A stretch of 64,000 nt of DNA from the NCBI RefSeq assembly GCF_900142915.1, contig NZ_FRCM01000009.1:186001-250000 (forward strand), in the 5' to 3' direction. The stretch comes from Mucilaginibacter sp. OK098. GTDB lineage: Bacteria > Bacteroidota > Bacteroidia > Sphingobacteriales > Sphingobacteriaceae. The position numbers and the translations under genes were made by a program. Below, one piece after another: positions 42,154 to 49,831 of the stretch; position 1 is the stretch's first letter, and the number at the start of each line of letters is the position of its first letter. The notes beneath the pieces were generated by a model. It was not told where the DNA came from, searched no databases, and saw only the letters and a list, made by a program, of their open reading frames with translations.

Positions 42154-44130
42154 ATGGCGCATCAATGCAAAATTTCTATCAGCAATACCAATAATCAATA
42201 TGCGCTTACTTTACAAAGCCTAACGGCTGAAGGCAGTTTCAGTGACGTGGTCCCGGCCGGTACAAGCATCCAAAACGGGGTACAGATCCCTGCCGGCGAA
42301 ACACTGAGTTTTGTATTAACCGGCGGCATTATCGAATCGGCGGAGGCTACCATGGTGTGGTTAACCGGTGCTGCAGAAAACAATACGCAGGCCGAAATTA
42401 CCATGAAGTTTGCAAACAAAAGCATCCTGTTCTTAGGCAATAAAGTTGATTTAAGTGTGGCCCCGGCAAGTGCGAGCTCGTCGTTGGCTTTGCCTGCTTA
42501 TGGTGTTTCCTATTTTTACGCTTCGGAGGGTAATAGCAGCCCCATGGGCCGCGATCATATCAATAATGCGGGGGCTCATTCGCCGGTTAATGTAAATTAC
42601 GCCGTGGTAGCCAATAATTTTGTTGCCGAAGCCCCTCCAACCCCGTTTTTGCCGGGAATAACCAACGTAGTGATGCTGATGATGGAGAACCGTTCGCTGG
42701 ATAATTTATTAGGGGGAATCTACGCCACATCAAACCCGGCCCATGTTTATCCCGCATGCAGCGCTCCGGCGTATGACGGTCTGCCGCCCTCGTTCAGCAA
42801 TACTGACGGGGATACCACGCTGGTGGTAAACCCCGTTCCGGCCGGTGAGTGGGAAGTTCCAAATCCCGATCCCGGGGAGCCGTGGTACGATGTGAACCAG
42901 CAGGTTTTTAACATTGCGCCTACCGGGGATAACCCGTACTCCACCCCGCCGGAAGGCGCAATCCCCAATATGGGTGGTTTCCTGGCAAACTACGCCGCGC
43001 AACCCCATAATGGCGGTCCGGCGCAGATCATGCAGTTTTACACGCCGGCCCATCTACCGGTATTAAGCACCCTGGCCACCAGCTATTCAGTGAGCGACGC
43101 CTGGTTTTGTTCCGTGCCTTCCCAAACGTTTGCAAACAGGGCTTTTTCCATTGCCGGCACTTCAAACGGGTTTGTAGATAACTATAAAAAATACGGAACC
43201 AACCCGTTGGATACCATCCAGCCCAGCATGCGGTCTATCTTCCATGTGTTAAGCAATTGCGGCAATGATGATTGGGGAATTTACTGGCACCAGCATGCGC
43301 TGGAACCTATCCCCATTACGGCAGAGATCTTTCCGCAGGTGAGGGACCTGATGATCGAACAGCCTGGCAATTTTCACCGGCTGAAAACATTTTTCGACAC
43401 CATAGATAACCAGGATACTTTGCCCGCATTTTGTTACCTGGAGCCTGTATTTTACCCGGAGGTGGTGCTGGGCAAAACGCTTGTTTCTGCCAGCGATTAT
43501 CACCCGCCTTATAACGTTTGCCCGGCCGAGCAGCTGCTTGCCGAAGTTTACAACAAGCTGAGCACCTACAAAAACTGGGATACCACCCTGTTTATTGTAA
43601 CATTTGATGAACATGGCGGCACTTTAGACCATGTGCCGCCTGGCCCCACCCTTGCGCCTGATGAAATGACCGATTGGTCGGGTTTTACATTTAACCGGCT
43701 GGGGGTACGCATCCCAACACTGCTAATCTCGCCGCGGGTAGCTGCAGGCACCGTATTCCGTTCGCCGGATGCGGGCATTCCGTTCGACCATACTTCTTTT
43801 GTACGCACTATCCTTGGCTGGCAGGGCATTGATGTAGGCGGCGGCGTAATGGGCGCCCGCGCTGTACAAGCCCCTGATTTTTCGGGCGTGCTTGCAAACA
43901 GCCCCATAAACCAGGCCCAGGTACCACTTAACCCACTCAGCTGCACAAATACCGATGCCGACATGCCGCTTAACGATCTGCAAAAATGCCTGCTGGCCAT
44001 GCTTGGCCGCCACATCAGCGGCGCTGAGCCAGGCAGCGATGAACATAAACTGGCTGTTGACGGATTAGCTTCCTTAAATACGGTTAATGAATTAACAGCA
44101 TATGTGAAGAAGGCGATGGAGGGAAGGTAA
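42154..44130 (+). CDS. Phosphoesterase (phospholipase C/acid phosphatase family) with extra N-terminal beta domain
   Basis: The protein has 658 residues. From about 165 onward it is a PF04185-type phosphoesterase: NVVMLMMENRSLDNLLGG with the metal/nucleophile region, YSVSDAWFCSVPSQTFANR, FDEHGGTLDHVPPG and PFDHTSFVRTIL, all characteristic of bacterial phospholipase C and AcpA-like enzymes. The first 150 residues (HQCKISISNTNNQYALTLQS...) form a beta-rich domain with no signal peptide; it recalls the sandwich of lipid-binding cytolysin-like proteins but I cannot name it. Whether it is exported, and how, is unclear. A 69-residue ORF follows directly. Confidence 0.83.
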   Translation: MAHQCKISISNTNNQYALTLQSLTAEGSFSDVVPAGTSIQNGVQIPAGETLSFVLTGGIIESAEATMVWLTGAAENNTQAEITMKFANKSILFLGNKVDLSVAPASASSSLALPAYGVSYFYASEGNSSPMGRDHINNAGAHSPVNVNYAVVANNFVAEAPPTPFLPGITNVVMLMMENRSLDNLLGGIYATSNPAHVYPACSAPAYDGLPPSFSNTDGDTTLVVNPVPAGEWEVPNPDPGEPWYDVNQQVFNIAPTGDNPYSTPPEGAIPNMGGFLANYAAQPHNGGPAQIMQFYTPAHLPVLSTLATSYSVSDAWFCSVPSQTFANRAFSIAGTSNGFVDNYKKYGTNPLDTIQPSMRSIFHVLSNCGNDDWGIYWHQHALEPIPITAEIFPQVRDLMIEQPGNFHRLKTFFDTIDNQDTLPAFCYLEPVFYPEVVLGKTLVSASDYHPPYNVCPAEQLLAEVYNKLSTYKNWDTTLFIVTFDEHGGTLDHVPPGPTLAPDEMTDWSGFTFNRLGVRIPTLLISPRVAAGTVFRSPDAGIPFDHTSFVRTILGWQGIDVGGGVMGARAVQAPDFSGVLANSPINQAQVPLNPLSCTNTDADMPLNDLQKCLLAMLGRHISGAEPGSDEHKLAVDGLASLNTVNELTAYVKKAMEGR

Positions 44131-44168
44131 AGGCAGGCGTTTTTGGGACCTGATTGCGCAAGCTAACT

Positions 44169-44378
44169 ATGCCGAAAGAGATCTACCTATTAGGTGCAGC
44201 GTGTTACCAGGTTAAGATCGACCAGTCGCCGCCTTATTATCCGGCCGGTACAATGGCAGAGCAATACCACAACATGGCAGATTGGTACAGGCTGGGGGGG
44301 GATAAATTGAAGGCGCTGGCTGCAGAAAAAAAAGCCATTAAGTTGTGGGAGAAAGAGGCTAAAGGGAATTTACATTGA
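44169..44378 (+). CDS. Small hypothetical protein
   Basis: 69 residues from the ATG at 44169; a TTG 15 bases upstream is in frame. The sequence (MPKEIYLLGAACYQ...) is helical in its second half (EQYHNMADWYRLGGDKLKAL), with a single TPR-like motif. It follows the phosphoesterase by 38 bases and overlaps the convergent toxin gene by nine bases. No family recognised. Confidence 0.45.
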   Translation: MPKEIYLLGAACYQVKIDQSPPYYPAGTMAEQYHNMADWYRLGGDKLKALAAEKKAIKLWEKEAKGNLH

Positions 44379-44966
44379 GATCAGGCTTTCGATAAATGGT
44401 TTCAGGTCATTATTGAACCAGTTTGCTTCCTCATTATGAACCATAAGTTGTTGGGTTTCTTTTTCGTAATTGGCTATTAAGGTCAGTCCCAATTCATTAT
44501 TTGCATCTAACAAAACCAATTCGTCTACAGCATCGAAATTGTTTTTTAATAACGGGAGCGTGTTGGCATACATCTCCCGGATAATTTGAGGTTTAACAAG
44601 ATGCCGGCCACTTTCGTGCCGCTCTTTGGCCCGGGTTAAACAAAGGTCTATATCGTCTGTAAAAAAAAGTACTATATGAAGTTTATTTTCAGCCCGGAAT
44701 TTTTTCGTTGAAAGGATATACTCGTATTGATGAGAATATCCAAGATTTAATTCAAGCGCAAAATCCTCATTCCTGATCAGCATCCGGCGTATTGTATCTC
44801 TTACGCGATGGATAGAATACTCGTTATAATCTGCATATCCTTTCGCCTTATACCTAAAGCGCATTTCATCTTCATTCAGGATGTCGAGGTCTGGATTAAT
44901 AAATTCGTCGCCACTGGTACTTTTGCCTATCCCCGGTGGACCGGCAATAATATAAAGCGTCGACAT
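44370..44966 (-). CDS. Zeta-toxin-like P-loop kinase
   Basis: The 198-residue P-loop protein has Walker A G9-PPGIGKST, LNEDEMRF near 33, an ELNLGYSHQYEYI segment with a Glu near 70, and RHESGRHLVKPQIIREMY near 120, a form of the RxxxGGHxVxxxxI motif of zeta toxins (COG4185). Zeta toxins phosphorylate UDP-amino sugars and block cell-wall synthesis; this activity is inferred from family only. The gene starts directly after the stop of the small upstream gene, typical of a toxin-antitoxin pair. Confidence 0.75.
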   Translation of the reverse strand: MSTLYIIAGPPGIGKSTSGDEFINPDLDILNEDEMRFRYKAKGYADYNEYSIHRVRDTIRRMLIRNEDFALELNLGYSHQYEYILSTKKFRAENKLHIVLFFTDDIDLCLTRAKERHESGRHLVKPQIIREMYANTLPLLKNNFDAVDELVLLDANNELGLTLIANYEKETQQLMVHNEEANWFNNDLKPFIESLISM

Positions 44967-45182
44967 TTATTTTAACATCTTGGTGCTTCCATCTGCATAT
45001 TCGGCAATGTAATGCCCATCTTTCTTATAAACCAGTGGCTGACCGATTGAAAAAAGGTACGCCTTCGCCTCTTGTTTCATGCCGCTTAGCCATTTAGTGC
45101 GTTCAGCCGGTGACATCAGCCAGGGTTTTTGGATCATTTTACCCTTCTTTAACATTAACTCTAAAGGAATTTCCTGCTCCAT
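44967..45182 (-). CDS. Small gene upstream of zeta-like toxin (putative antitoxin)
   Basis: 71 residues from the ATG at 45182 (MEQEIPLEL); the longer TTG start at 45203 is less likely. The protein is basic and ends YAEYADGSTKMLK. No DNA-binding motif is obvious. Its stop codon is followed immediately by the toxin ATG, so translation is coupled. Antitoxin function is inferred from position and size. Confidence 0.6.
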   Translation of the reverse strand: MEQEIPLELMLKKGKMIQKPWLMSPAERTKWLSGMKQEAKAYLFSIGQPLVYKKDGHYIAEYADGSTKMLK

Positions 45183-45386
45183 TTTATTGAAATTAATACT
45201 CAAAAATAATAAAAATAAAGATAGATTTCAGCGCGGGCATTCTTAACAACAACCATTTTATCTTAACAACCCTCCTTCTAATAGTCCTGGAGCAACCTGC
45301 ACAATCAAAAGCATGGCACCTTGTTCAGCAATCTTTCTCTTATCCTTCCCCCCTTTTGTCATCCCCGCCTAATATTTCAACAAACA

Positions 45387-45433
45387 GGAACGTTCGTTCC
45401 AATAATGAATTACATTTGCGGAACGATTATTCC
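45387..45433 (+). promoter_or_regulatory. TetR-type operators and promoter of the SDR gene
   Basis: GGAACGTTCGTTCC (45387-45400) and GGAACGATTATTCC (45420-45433) are inverted repeats with centres 33 bases apart. Between them lies the -7 box TACATTTG (45411-45418), so the first site covers the -33 region and the second the transcription start. They are good operator candidates for the TetR regulator at 46435. Confidence 0.75.
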
Positions 45434-45459
45434 AAATATAGAAAATTAATCATCAAAAC

Positions 45460-46209
45460 ATGAAAAAGTTAGCAAACAAAGTAGCGGTTATAACAGGAGC
45501 ATCAAAAGGGATTGGGGCTGGCATAGCCAAAAGCCTGGCAGCCGAAGGCGCATCAGTAGTAGTAAATTATTCCTCTGCAAAAGATGGCGCAGATAAGGTA
45601 GTGGCAGAGATCGTCAGCAATGGTGGTAAAGCAATTGCCGTGCAGGCCAATGTTTCAAAAACAGCCGATGTGACCCGTTTATTTGAGGAAACCACTAAAG
45701 CCTATGGCGCGGTAGACATCCTTGTGAATAATGCCGGCGTTTACAAATTTGGCGCAATAGACCAAATTACCGAAGAAGATTTTCACAGCCAGTTTGATAC
45801 CAACGTACTTGGCCTGCTGCTTACAACACAGGGCGCATTGAAAAGCTTTAATGAAAATGGCGGCAGCGTTATCAACATAGGTTCTGTTGTGAGCAGCATA
45901 GCCCCGATTGGCAGTTCCATTTACACAGCAACAAAGGGGGCGGTTGATGCCATTACCCATGTATTATCAAAAGAGCTTGGGCCTAAGAAGATCAGGGTGA
46001 ATTCTATCAACCCCGGCATGGTTGAAACCGAAGGCACGCACACTGCAGGGTTTATCGGCAGTGATTTCCAAACTGAAACAGAACGCACAGCACCGCTTGG
46101 CCGGATAGGTCAGCCGGAAGATATTGCACTGGTTGCCGTATTCCTGGCATCTGAAGATTCGCGCTGGTTAACAGGCGAAACTTTGCTGGCCGGTGGCGGA
46201 GTGAGGTAA
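45460..46209 (+). CDS. Short-chain dehydrogenase/reductase
   Basis: The 249-residue classical SDR has cofactor motif TGASKGIGAGIA near residue 12, NNAG near 88, catalytic Ser in SVVSSIAPIGSS and Tyr-x-x-x-Lys in YTATKGAVDA near 150, and the C-terminal LASEDSRWLTGETLLAGGG typical of 3-oxoacyl-ACP reductase-like members. It uses NAD(P)H in the cytosol; the substrate is unknown. It is preceded by two TetR-type operators and followed by a TetR gene, a common stress-inducible unit. Confidence 0.9.
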   Translation: MKKLANKVAVITGASKGIGAGIAKSLAAEGASVVVNYSSAKDGADKVVAEIVSNGGKAIAVQANVSKTADVTRLFEETTKAYGAVDILVNNAGVYKFGAIDQITEEDFHSQFDTNVLGLLLTTQGALKSFNENGGSVINIGSVVSSIAPIGSSIYTATKGAVDAITHVLSKELGPKKIRVNSINPGMVETEGTHTAGFIGSDFQTETERTAPLGRIGQPEDIALVAVFLASEDSRWLTGETLLAGGGVR

Positions 46210-46387
46210 GAAGAGAGAGGCAAGATTGTAAGAGACAAGAATCAAGATAGAAAGAGTCAGGAATCAAGAGGTCAGGAGTCAAGATAAAAAATAGAAAAAT
46301 GCCCATTTGTAGCGTTAAGCAGGCGGATACTCATTTTTCTTAATTCCTGATCTCTTGATTCTTGACTCTTGACCTCTTGCTTCTTAT
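46209..46387. repeat. Inverted repeat of AAGAATCAAGAG-type units
   Basis: Repeated units such as AGAATCAAGAT, AGTCAGGAATCAAGAGGTC and GGAGTCAAGA (46209-46285) are mirrored by ATTCCTGATCTCTTGATTCT and TGACTCTTGACCTC (46336-46387). The family is degenerate and sits between the SDR stop and the TetR gene. Confidence 0.75.
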
Positions 46388-46434
46388 TAAAATTGAATAG
46401 CTTTGCTTAAATTACAAGCAAGGCTATTCCTGTT

Positions 46435-47016
46435 ATGGCAAGAACGAAAGATTTTGATGAAAATGAGGTGCTGAACAAAGCGATAGCTATTTTTTGGCAC
46501 AAAGGATATAACGGCACCTCCATGCAGGACCTGGTGGATGGCCTCGGCATCAGTCGTTCAAGCCTGTATGATACCTATGGCGACAAGCACGCCCTGTTTA
46601 TCAAAGCATTGGAAAGCTACCAGGCCGCGGGTTCTGCTAAAGTTTGTGCTATTACCGACACTGCCGGATCGGCCAGGGAAACTATAAAAAAGCTATTGGA
46701 ATTGATTGCTGGTGAATTACTGGACGACCAAAAGCATAAAGGCTGTTTTATGGTAAATGCCGAAGTTGAAATTGGCCCGCACGACCCGGAAGTTAGCAAG
46801 ATGGTATGCGAAAGTGACCAACACATGGAAGATGCCCTTTACCTGGTGATCAAAAAAGGGCAGGAGAGTGGTGAGATAGCCAACAAGCAGGATGCAAGGG
46901 CCCTGGCCCGGTTTACGTTTAATACGGTGAAAGGCATCCGCGTAACTGCAAAGTCAATTACAGATAAATCGGTGTTTGACGATATCATTAAACTGGCACT
47001 AGCCACACTTGATTAG
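46435..47016 (+). CDS. TetR-family transcriptional regulator
   Basis: The 193-residue protein has an N-terminal helix-turn-helix: KAIAIFWHKGYNGTSMQDLVDGLGISRSSLYDTYGDKHALF (residues 15-55). The C-terminal ligand domain is of the TetR_C type (RETIKKLLELIAGELL). It is likely to bind the paired palindromes before the SDR gene and repress it; co-regulation of its own gene is possible but no matching site is near its start. Confidence 0.9.
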   Translation: MARTKDFDENEVLNKAIAIFWHKGYNGTSMQDLVDGLGISRSSLYDTYGDKHALFIKALESYQAAGSAKVCAITDTAGSARETIKKLLELIAGELLDDQKHKGCFMVNAEVEIGPHDPEVSKMVCESDQHMEDALYLVIKKGQESGEIANKQDARALARFTFNTVKGIRVTAKSITDKSVFDDIIKLALATLD

Positions 47017-47128
47017 GCCTGTTGAACGCAGGTTGCCAACTGCAGATTACGAAGCCCTAAACCTTGTTTCTCTTTTTTCTGATCTTTTCAAAAAAAACGT
47101 AACTTGCCTAACCACGATATAAATCAGC

Positions 47129-48202
47129 ATGACCACAATTGTAACAAAGCGTAATTACGGCCTTGATATATTAAGAGTAATTGCCTGTTATATGGTGATC
47201 CAGGCACATGCCGGCGAGTTTTATTATATCCGTACCGACGGTACTGTTTCAAATATAGTTGATGCTTATTGGGTTGGCTGGTATAATCCAATCTGTATCA
47301 TCTCGGTTCCGTTGTTTGTAATGATCTCGGGGATCTTTCTTTTCCCGATAAATGATGTGCCGGCCTTTTTTAAAAAGCGATTCAGCCGTGTCTTGATTCC
47401 CTTTGTTTTTTGGTGTATATTTTATGCCCTCTATCTTTATTTAAGGGGTTACGACAGTTTAAATACCACCCTTCTCCATATTATTAATATTCCGATAAAT
47501 TTCGGAGCGCAGGTAGGTCACCTTTGGTTTGTTTATATGCTGCTGGGTATTTACCTGTTTGCGCCCATCCTTTCGCCATGGATCCAAACGGCCAGCCGTA
47601 AAAGCATGGAGTTTTACCTGGCATTGTGGGCCGTTTCGCTTACTATTCCCTATATCCATTTAGTAATTCCCGAAATTTGGGGCGAAACCTTTTGGAACCA
47701 TACGCCAATGCTGTATTACTTTTCGGGCTTTTTAGGCTATGTGGTACTGGCCGTTTATATTAAACGTTTCCATATGGAGCCCCGGCGATGGAATTACGTT
47801 GCCGGCATTGCCCTTATAGTGGTTGGCTACGCAATAACAACCTATGGGTTTTTATATCGCCTGCCTACCGAAAAGGTGGTAAGCAAGCTTGTGCTTACCT
47901 GGAGTTTTGAAACCATTAACATCGCAATGATGACCACCGGGGCGTTCCTGATGGCCAAAAATATTAAAATAAAAAACCCTGATTCGGCCATTATGAGGCT
48001 GGTGAGTGATATTTCCGCAAAAAGTTATGGCATTTACCTGGCCCATATTCTTGTTTTAAATGGAGTCCATTCCTTACTGGATAACCGCATTGCCAGTGCT
48101 GCCGTTAAAATTCCGGTGATGGGGGTATGCGCTTTAATCATTACATTCATCATTGTTAAAATCTTATCTTTTCTTCCGAAGAGTAAATGGCTTATCGGGT
48201 AA
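47129..48202 (+). CDS. Acyltransferase 3 family membrane protein
   Basis: The 357-residue integral membrane protein has about ten hydrophobic helices. The N-terminal LDILRVIACYMVIQAHAG carries the Arg/His of the acyltransferase-3 family, followed by GHLWFVYMLLGIYLFAP near residue 130. Such proteins (OafA/WecH type) move acyl groups onto envelope glycans. The target cannot be deduced; no glycan cluster is adjacent. Confidence 0.85.
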   Translation: MTTIVTKRNYGLDILRVIACYMVIQAHAGEFYYIRTDGTVSNIVDAYWVGWYNPICIISVPLFVMISGIFLFPINDVPAFFKKRFSRVLIPFVFWCIFYALYLYLRGYDSLNTTLLHIINIPINFGAQVGHLWFVYMLLGIYLFAPILSPWIQTASRKSMEFYLALWAVSLTIPYIHLVIPEIWGETFWNHTPMLYYFSGFLGYVVLAVYIKRFHMEPRRWNYVAGIALIVVGYAITTYGFLYRLPTEKVVSKLVLTWSFETINIAMMTTGAFLMAKNIKIKNPDSAIMRLVSDISAKSYGIYLAHILVLNGVHSLLDNRIASAAVKIPVMGVCALIITFIIVKILSFLPKSKWLIG

Positions 48203-48301
48203 TCTGAGCCGGGATTAATGGATTAAATGGATTAGGGGGGATGCTTGGCGACTTACACCATGTCCATCATGGACATTCTTTAATCCTTTAGTCAGGGTTC
48301 A
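48202..48301. repeat. Family-4 palindromic element, copy 2
   Basis: ATCTGAGCCGGGATTAATGG near the acyltransferase stop is mirrored by TTTAATCCTTTAGTCAGG at the other end. TGTCCATCATGGACA (48261-48275) is a perfect palindrome inside. Confidence 0.7.
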
Positions 48302-48317
48302 AAAAATGAAAGCGTTA

Positions 48318-48350
48318 AGACTTACGAGGTTTTCAAAACTTCGTAAGTCT
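48318..48350. repeat. 33-base near-perfect palindrome
   Basis: AGACTTACGAGGTTTT and AAAACTTCGTAAGTCT are inverted with one mismatch around a single-base centre. It lies 90 bases before the MaoC start. Confidence 0.75.
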
Positions 48351-48440
48351 GCAAAAAACTGTAAACTGAAATTTCGCAATTTCAGCCAGTTTGCTATTTT
48401 TACAAACCAATTGCATCAATCACCAACAAACATTACTTAC

Positions 48441-48902
48441 ATGATAATTATAAGAAACCACGCCGAATTTGAAACGCATCTTGGAAACGAGATTGGTACT
48501 TCTGGCTGGCATACCATAACCCAGGACCAAATCAATAAATTTGCCGAGGCCACTATTGATCACCAGTGGATTCACACTGACCCGGAACGCGCAAAAAATG
48601 AAGGTCCGTTTGGAGCGACCATAGCGCATGGCTATTTAACTGTATCGCTGCTGCCATACTTCTGGCACCAGATTGCCGATGTGCAAAACCTTAAAATGCA
48701 GATCAACTACAGCATTGAAAATATAAAGTTTGCCCAGCCGGTAAAGGTGGACAGCCATGTAAGGCTGATAGCAACGCTTGTTGCCATAGTTAACTTAAGG
48801 GGCATTACCAAAGCTACCATTGGTGTTACCATGGAAATTGACGGTGAGAAAAAACCGGCCTATACTGGCGCGGTTGTTTTTCTGTATCATTTTAATGCCT
48901 GA
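48441..48902 (+). CDS. MaoC-like dehydratase
   Basis: The protein has 153 residues from the ATG at 48441; the longer open frame upstream runs through a palindrome and is not protein-like. It is a single hot-dog fold with the MaoC catalytic block ATIDHQWIHTDPERAKNEGPFGATIAHGYL, which holds the Asp/His dyad that hydrates enoyl-CoA. Role: (R)-specific enoyl-CoA hydratase-like; substrate unknown. Its last 60 bases occur again at 49666. Confidence 0.9.
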   Translation: MIIIRNHAEFETHLGNEIGTSGWHTITQDQINKFAEATIDHQWIHTDPERAKNEGPFGATIAHGYLTVSLLPYFWHQIADVQNLKMQINYSIENIKFAQPVKVDSHVRLIATLVAIVNLRGITKATIGVTMEIDGEKKPAYTGAVVFLYHFNA

Positions 48903-48985
48903 TTAAAAGGCAATTCCAGACAATAATTGAATATTGTAGTTATTAATTACTATCTTATCGCATTGAACTACGGAATAAGAAAATT

Positions 48986-49648
48986 ATGAAAACATACCTG
49001 CTCGCAATTGTTACAGCAGCATTATTTGCAAGCGGTTGTTCATCAAAAAAGAACGAGCCTAAGCCCGCTGCTGATTCAACAAACGCCAACAGCTATTTAC
49101 CGGTTGCCCCAGGTAATACATGGACATATAACGATGCCGTACCATCGTATGGAACTAGCATCGAAACCACCAAAATGGTTGGAGGAACCTTAGCTATTAA
49201 TAGCAAAAATTATTACACACAGCAAAATGATTCTCCGGTGAACGGCATTACTACAAACTATTTTTATGCCGACAATCACACTTATGCAGTGCGCACATCA
49301 AACTATCCTACCTCATTAGCTATAGAATTGATATTAGGGAACGACAGCTACCCCGTTGGCTATAGCTGGACGACCACACCTACTGATGATGGTATACTTT
49401 TTGGCTACCCTACACACACTGTAAATACAATTAAGGAAAAAAACATTCCGGTAACAGTAAATGGTAAAACCTTTGTTAATGTAATTCATACACAGGTTAG
49501 TTTTGAGCAGGATGCCGGCGGCGGATTCAAATCAAAAGGTACTTATGATTTTTATCTTGCAAAAGGCATAGGTTTGATAGAAAAGATCACCCAGCTTAGC
49601 TTCCAGCCGTATGAAAAGGAAACACTTATTGATTATACTGTAAAGTAG
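48986..49648 (+). CDS. Hypothetical lipoprotein
   Basis: The 220-residue protein has lipobox FASGCSS near residue 18 and then an Asn/Ser/Thr-rich, beta-strand-rich body (YLPVAPGNTWTYNDAV). It is probably surface or periplasmic, anchored by lipid. No family recognised. It lies between the intact MaoC gene and a copied fragment of that gene's tail. Confidence 0.75.
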   Translation: MKTYLLAIVTAALFASGCSSKKNEPKPAADSTNANSYLPVAPGNTWTYNDAVPSYGTSIETTKMVGGTLAINSKNYYTQQNDSPVNGITTNYFYADNHTYAVRTSNYPTSLAIELILGNDSYPVGYSWTTTPTDDGILFGYPTHTVNTIKEKNIPVTVNGKTFVNVIHTQVSFEQDAGGGFKSKGTYDFYLAKGIGLIEKITQLSFQPYEKETLIDYTVK

Positions 49649-49665
49649 AAGTAAGTCTGTTCCCC

Positions 49666-49725
49666 TTAAAGAAAAAACCGGCCTATACAGGCGAAGTTGT
49701 TTTTCTGTATCATTTTAATAGTTAG
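49666..49725 (+). pseudogene. Displaced duplicate of the MaoC 3' end
   Basis: Codons reading LKKKPAYTGEVVFLYHFNS and a stop nearly match the last 18 codons of the MaoC gene (EKKPAYTGAVVFLYHFNA). The two stretches are nearly identical at DNA level as well. No start or upstream MaoC sequence is present here, so this is a remnant of a tandem duplication. Confidence 0.8.
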
Positions 49726-49751
49726 ATCATGTCAGTCATGAATTGATGCTT

Positions 49752-49820
49752 AGTCTTGCGTCAAAAGTCTTGAGTTCTAAGTCAATTTGACTCAAGACTT
49801 TCGACTTGAGTCTATTGACT
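49752..49820. repeat. AAGTCTTGAGT-type inverted repeat
   Basis: AAAGTCTTGAGT (49764-49775) and ACTCAAGACTTT (49790-49801) are perfect inverted arms within a longer imperfect palindrome, similar to the repeat between rpsB and tsf. It lies between the convergent lipoprotein and rhamnosidase genes. Confidence 0.7.
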
Positions 49821-49831
49821 TAATAATCTCA

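Noticed and set aside
46209..46387. Inverted repeat before the TetR gene as an operator
   Set aside because: It is long, degenerate and built of AGAATCAAGA units like intergenic repeats of this phylum, and does not match the GGAACG palindromes near the SDR start.
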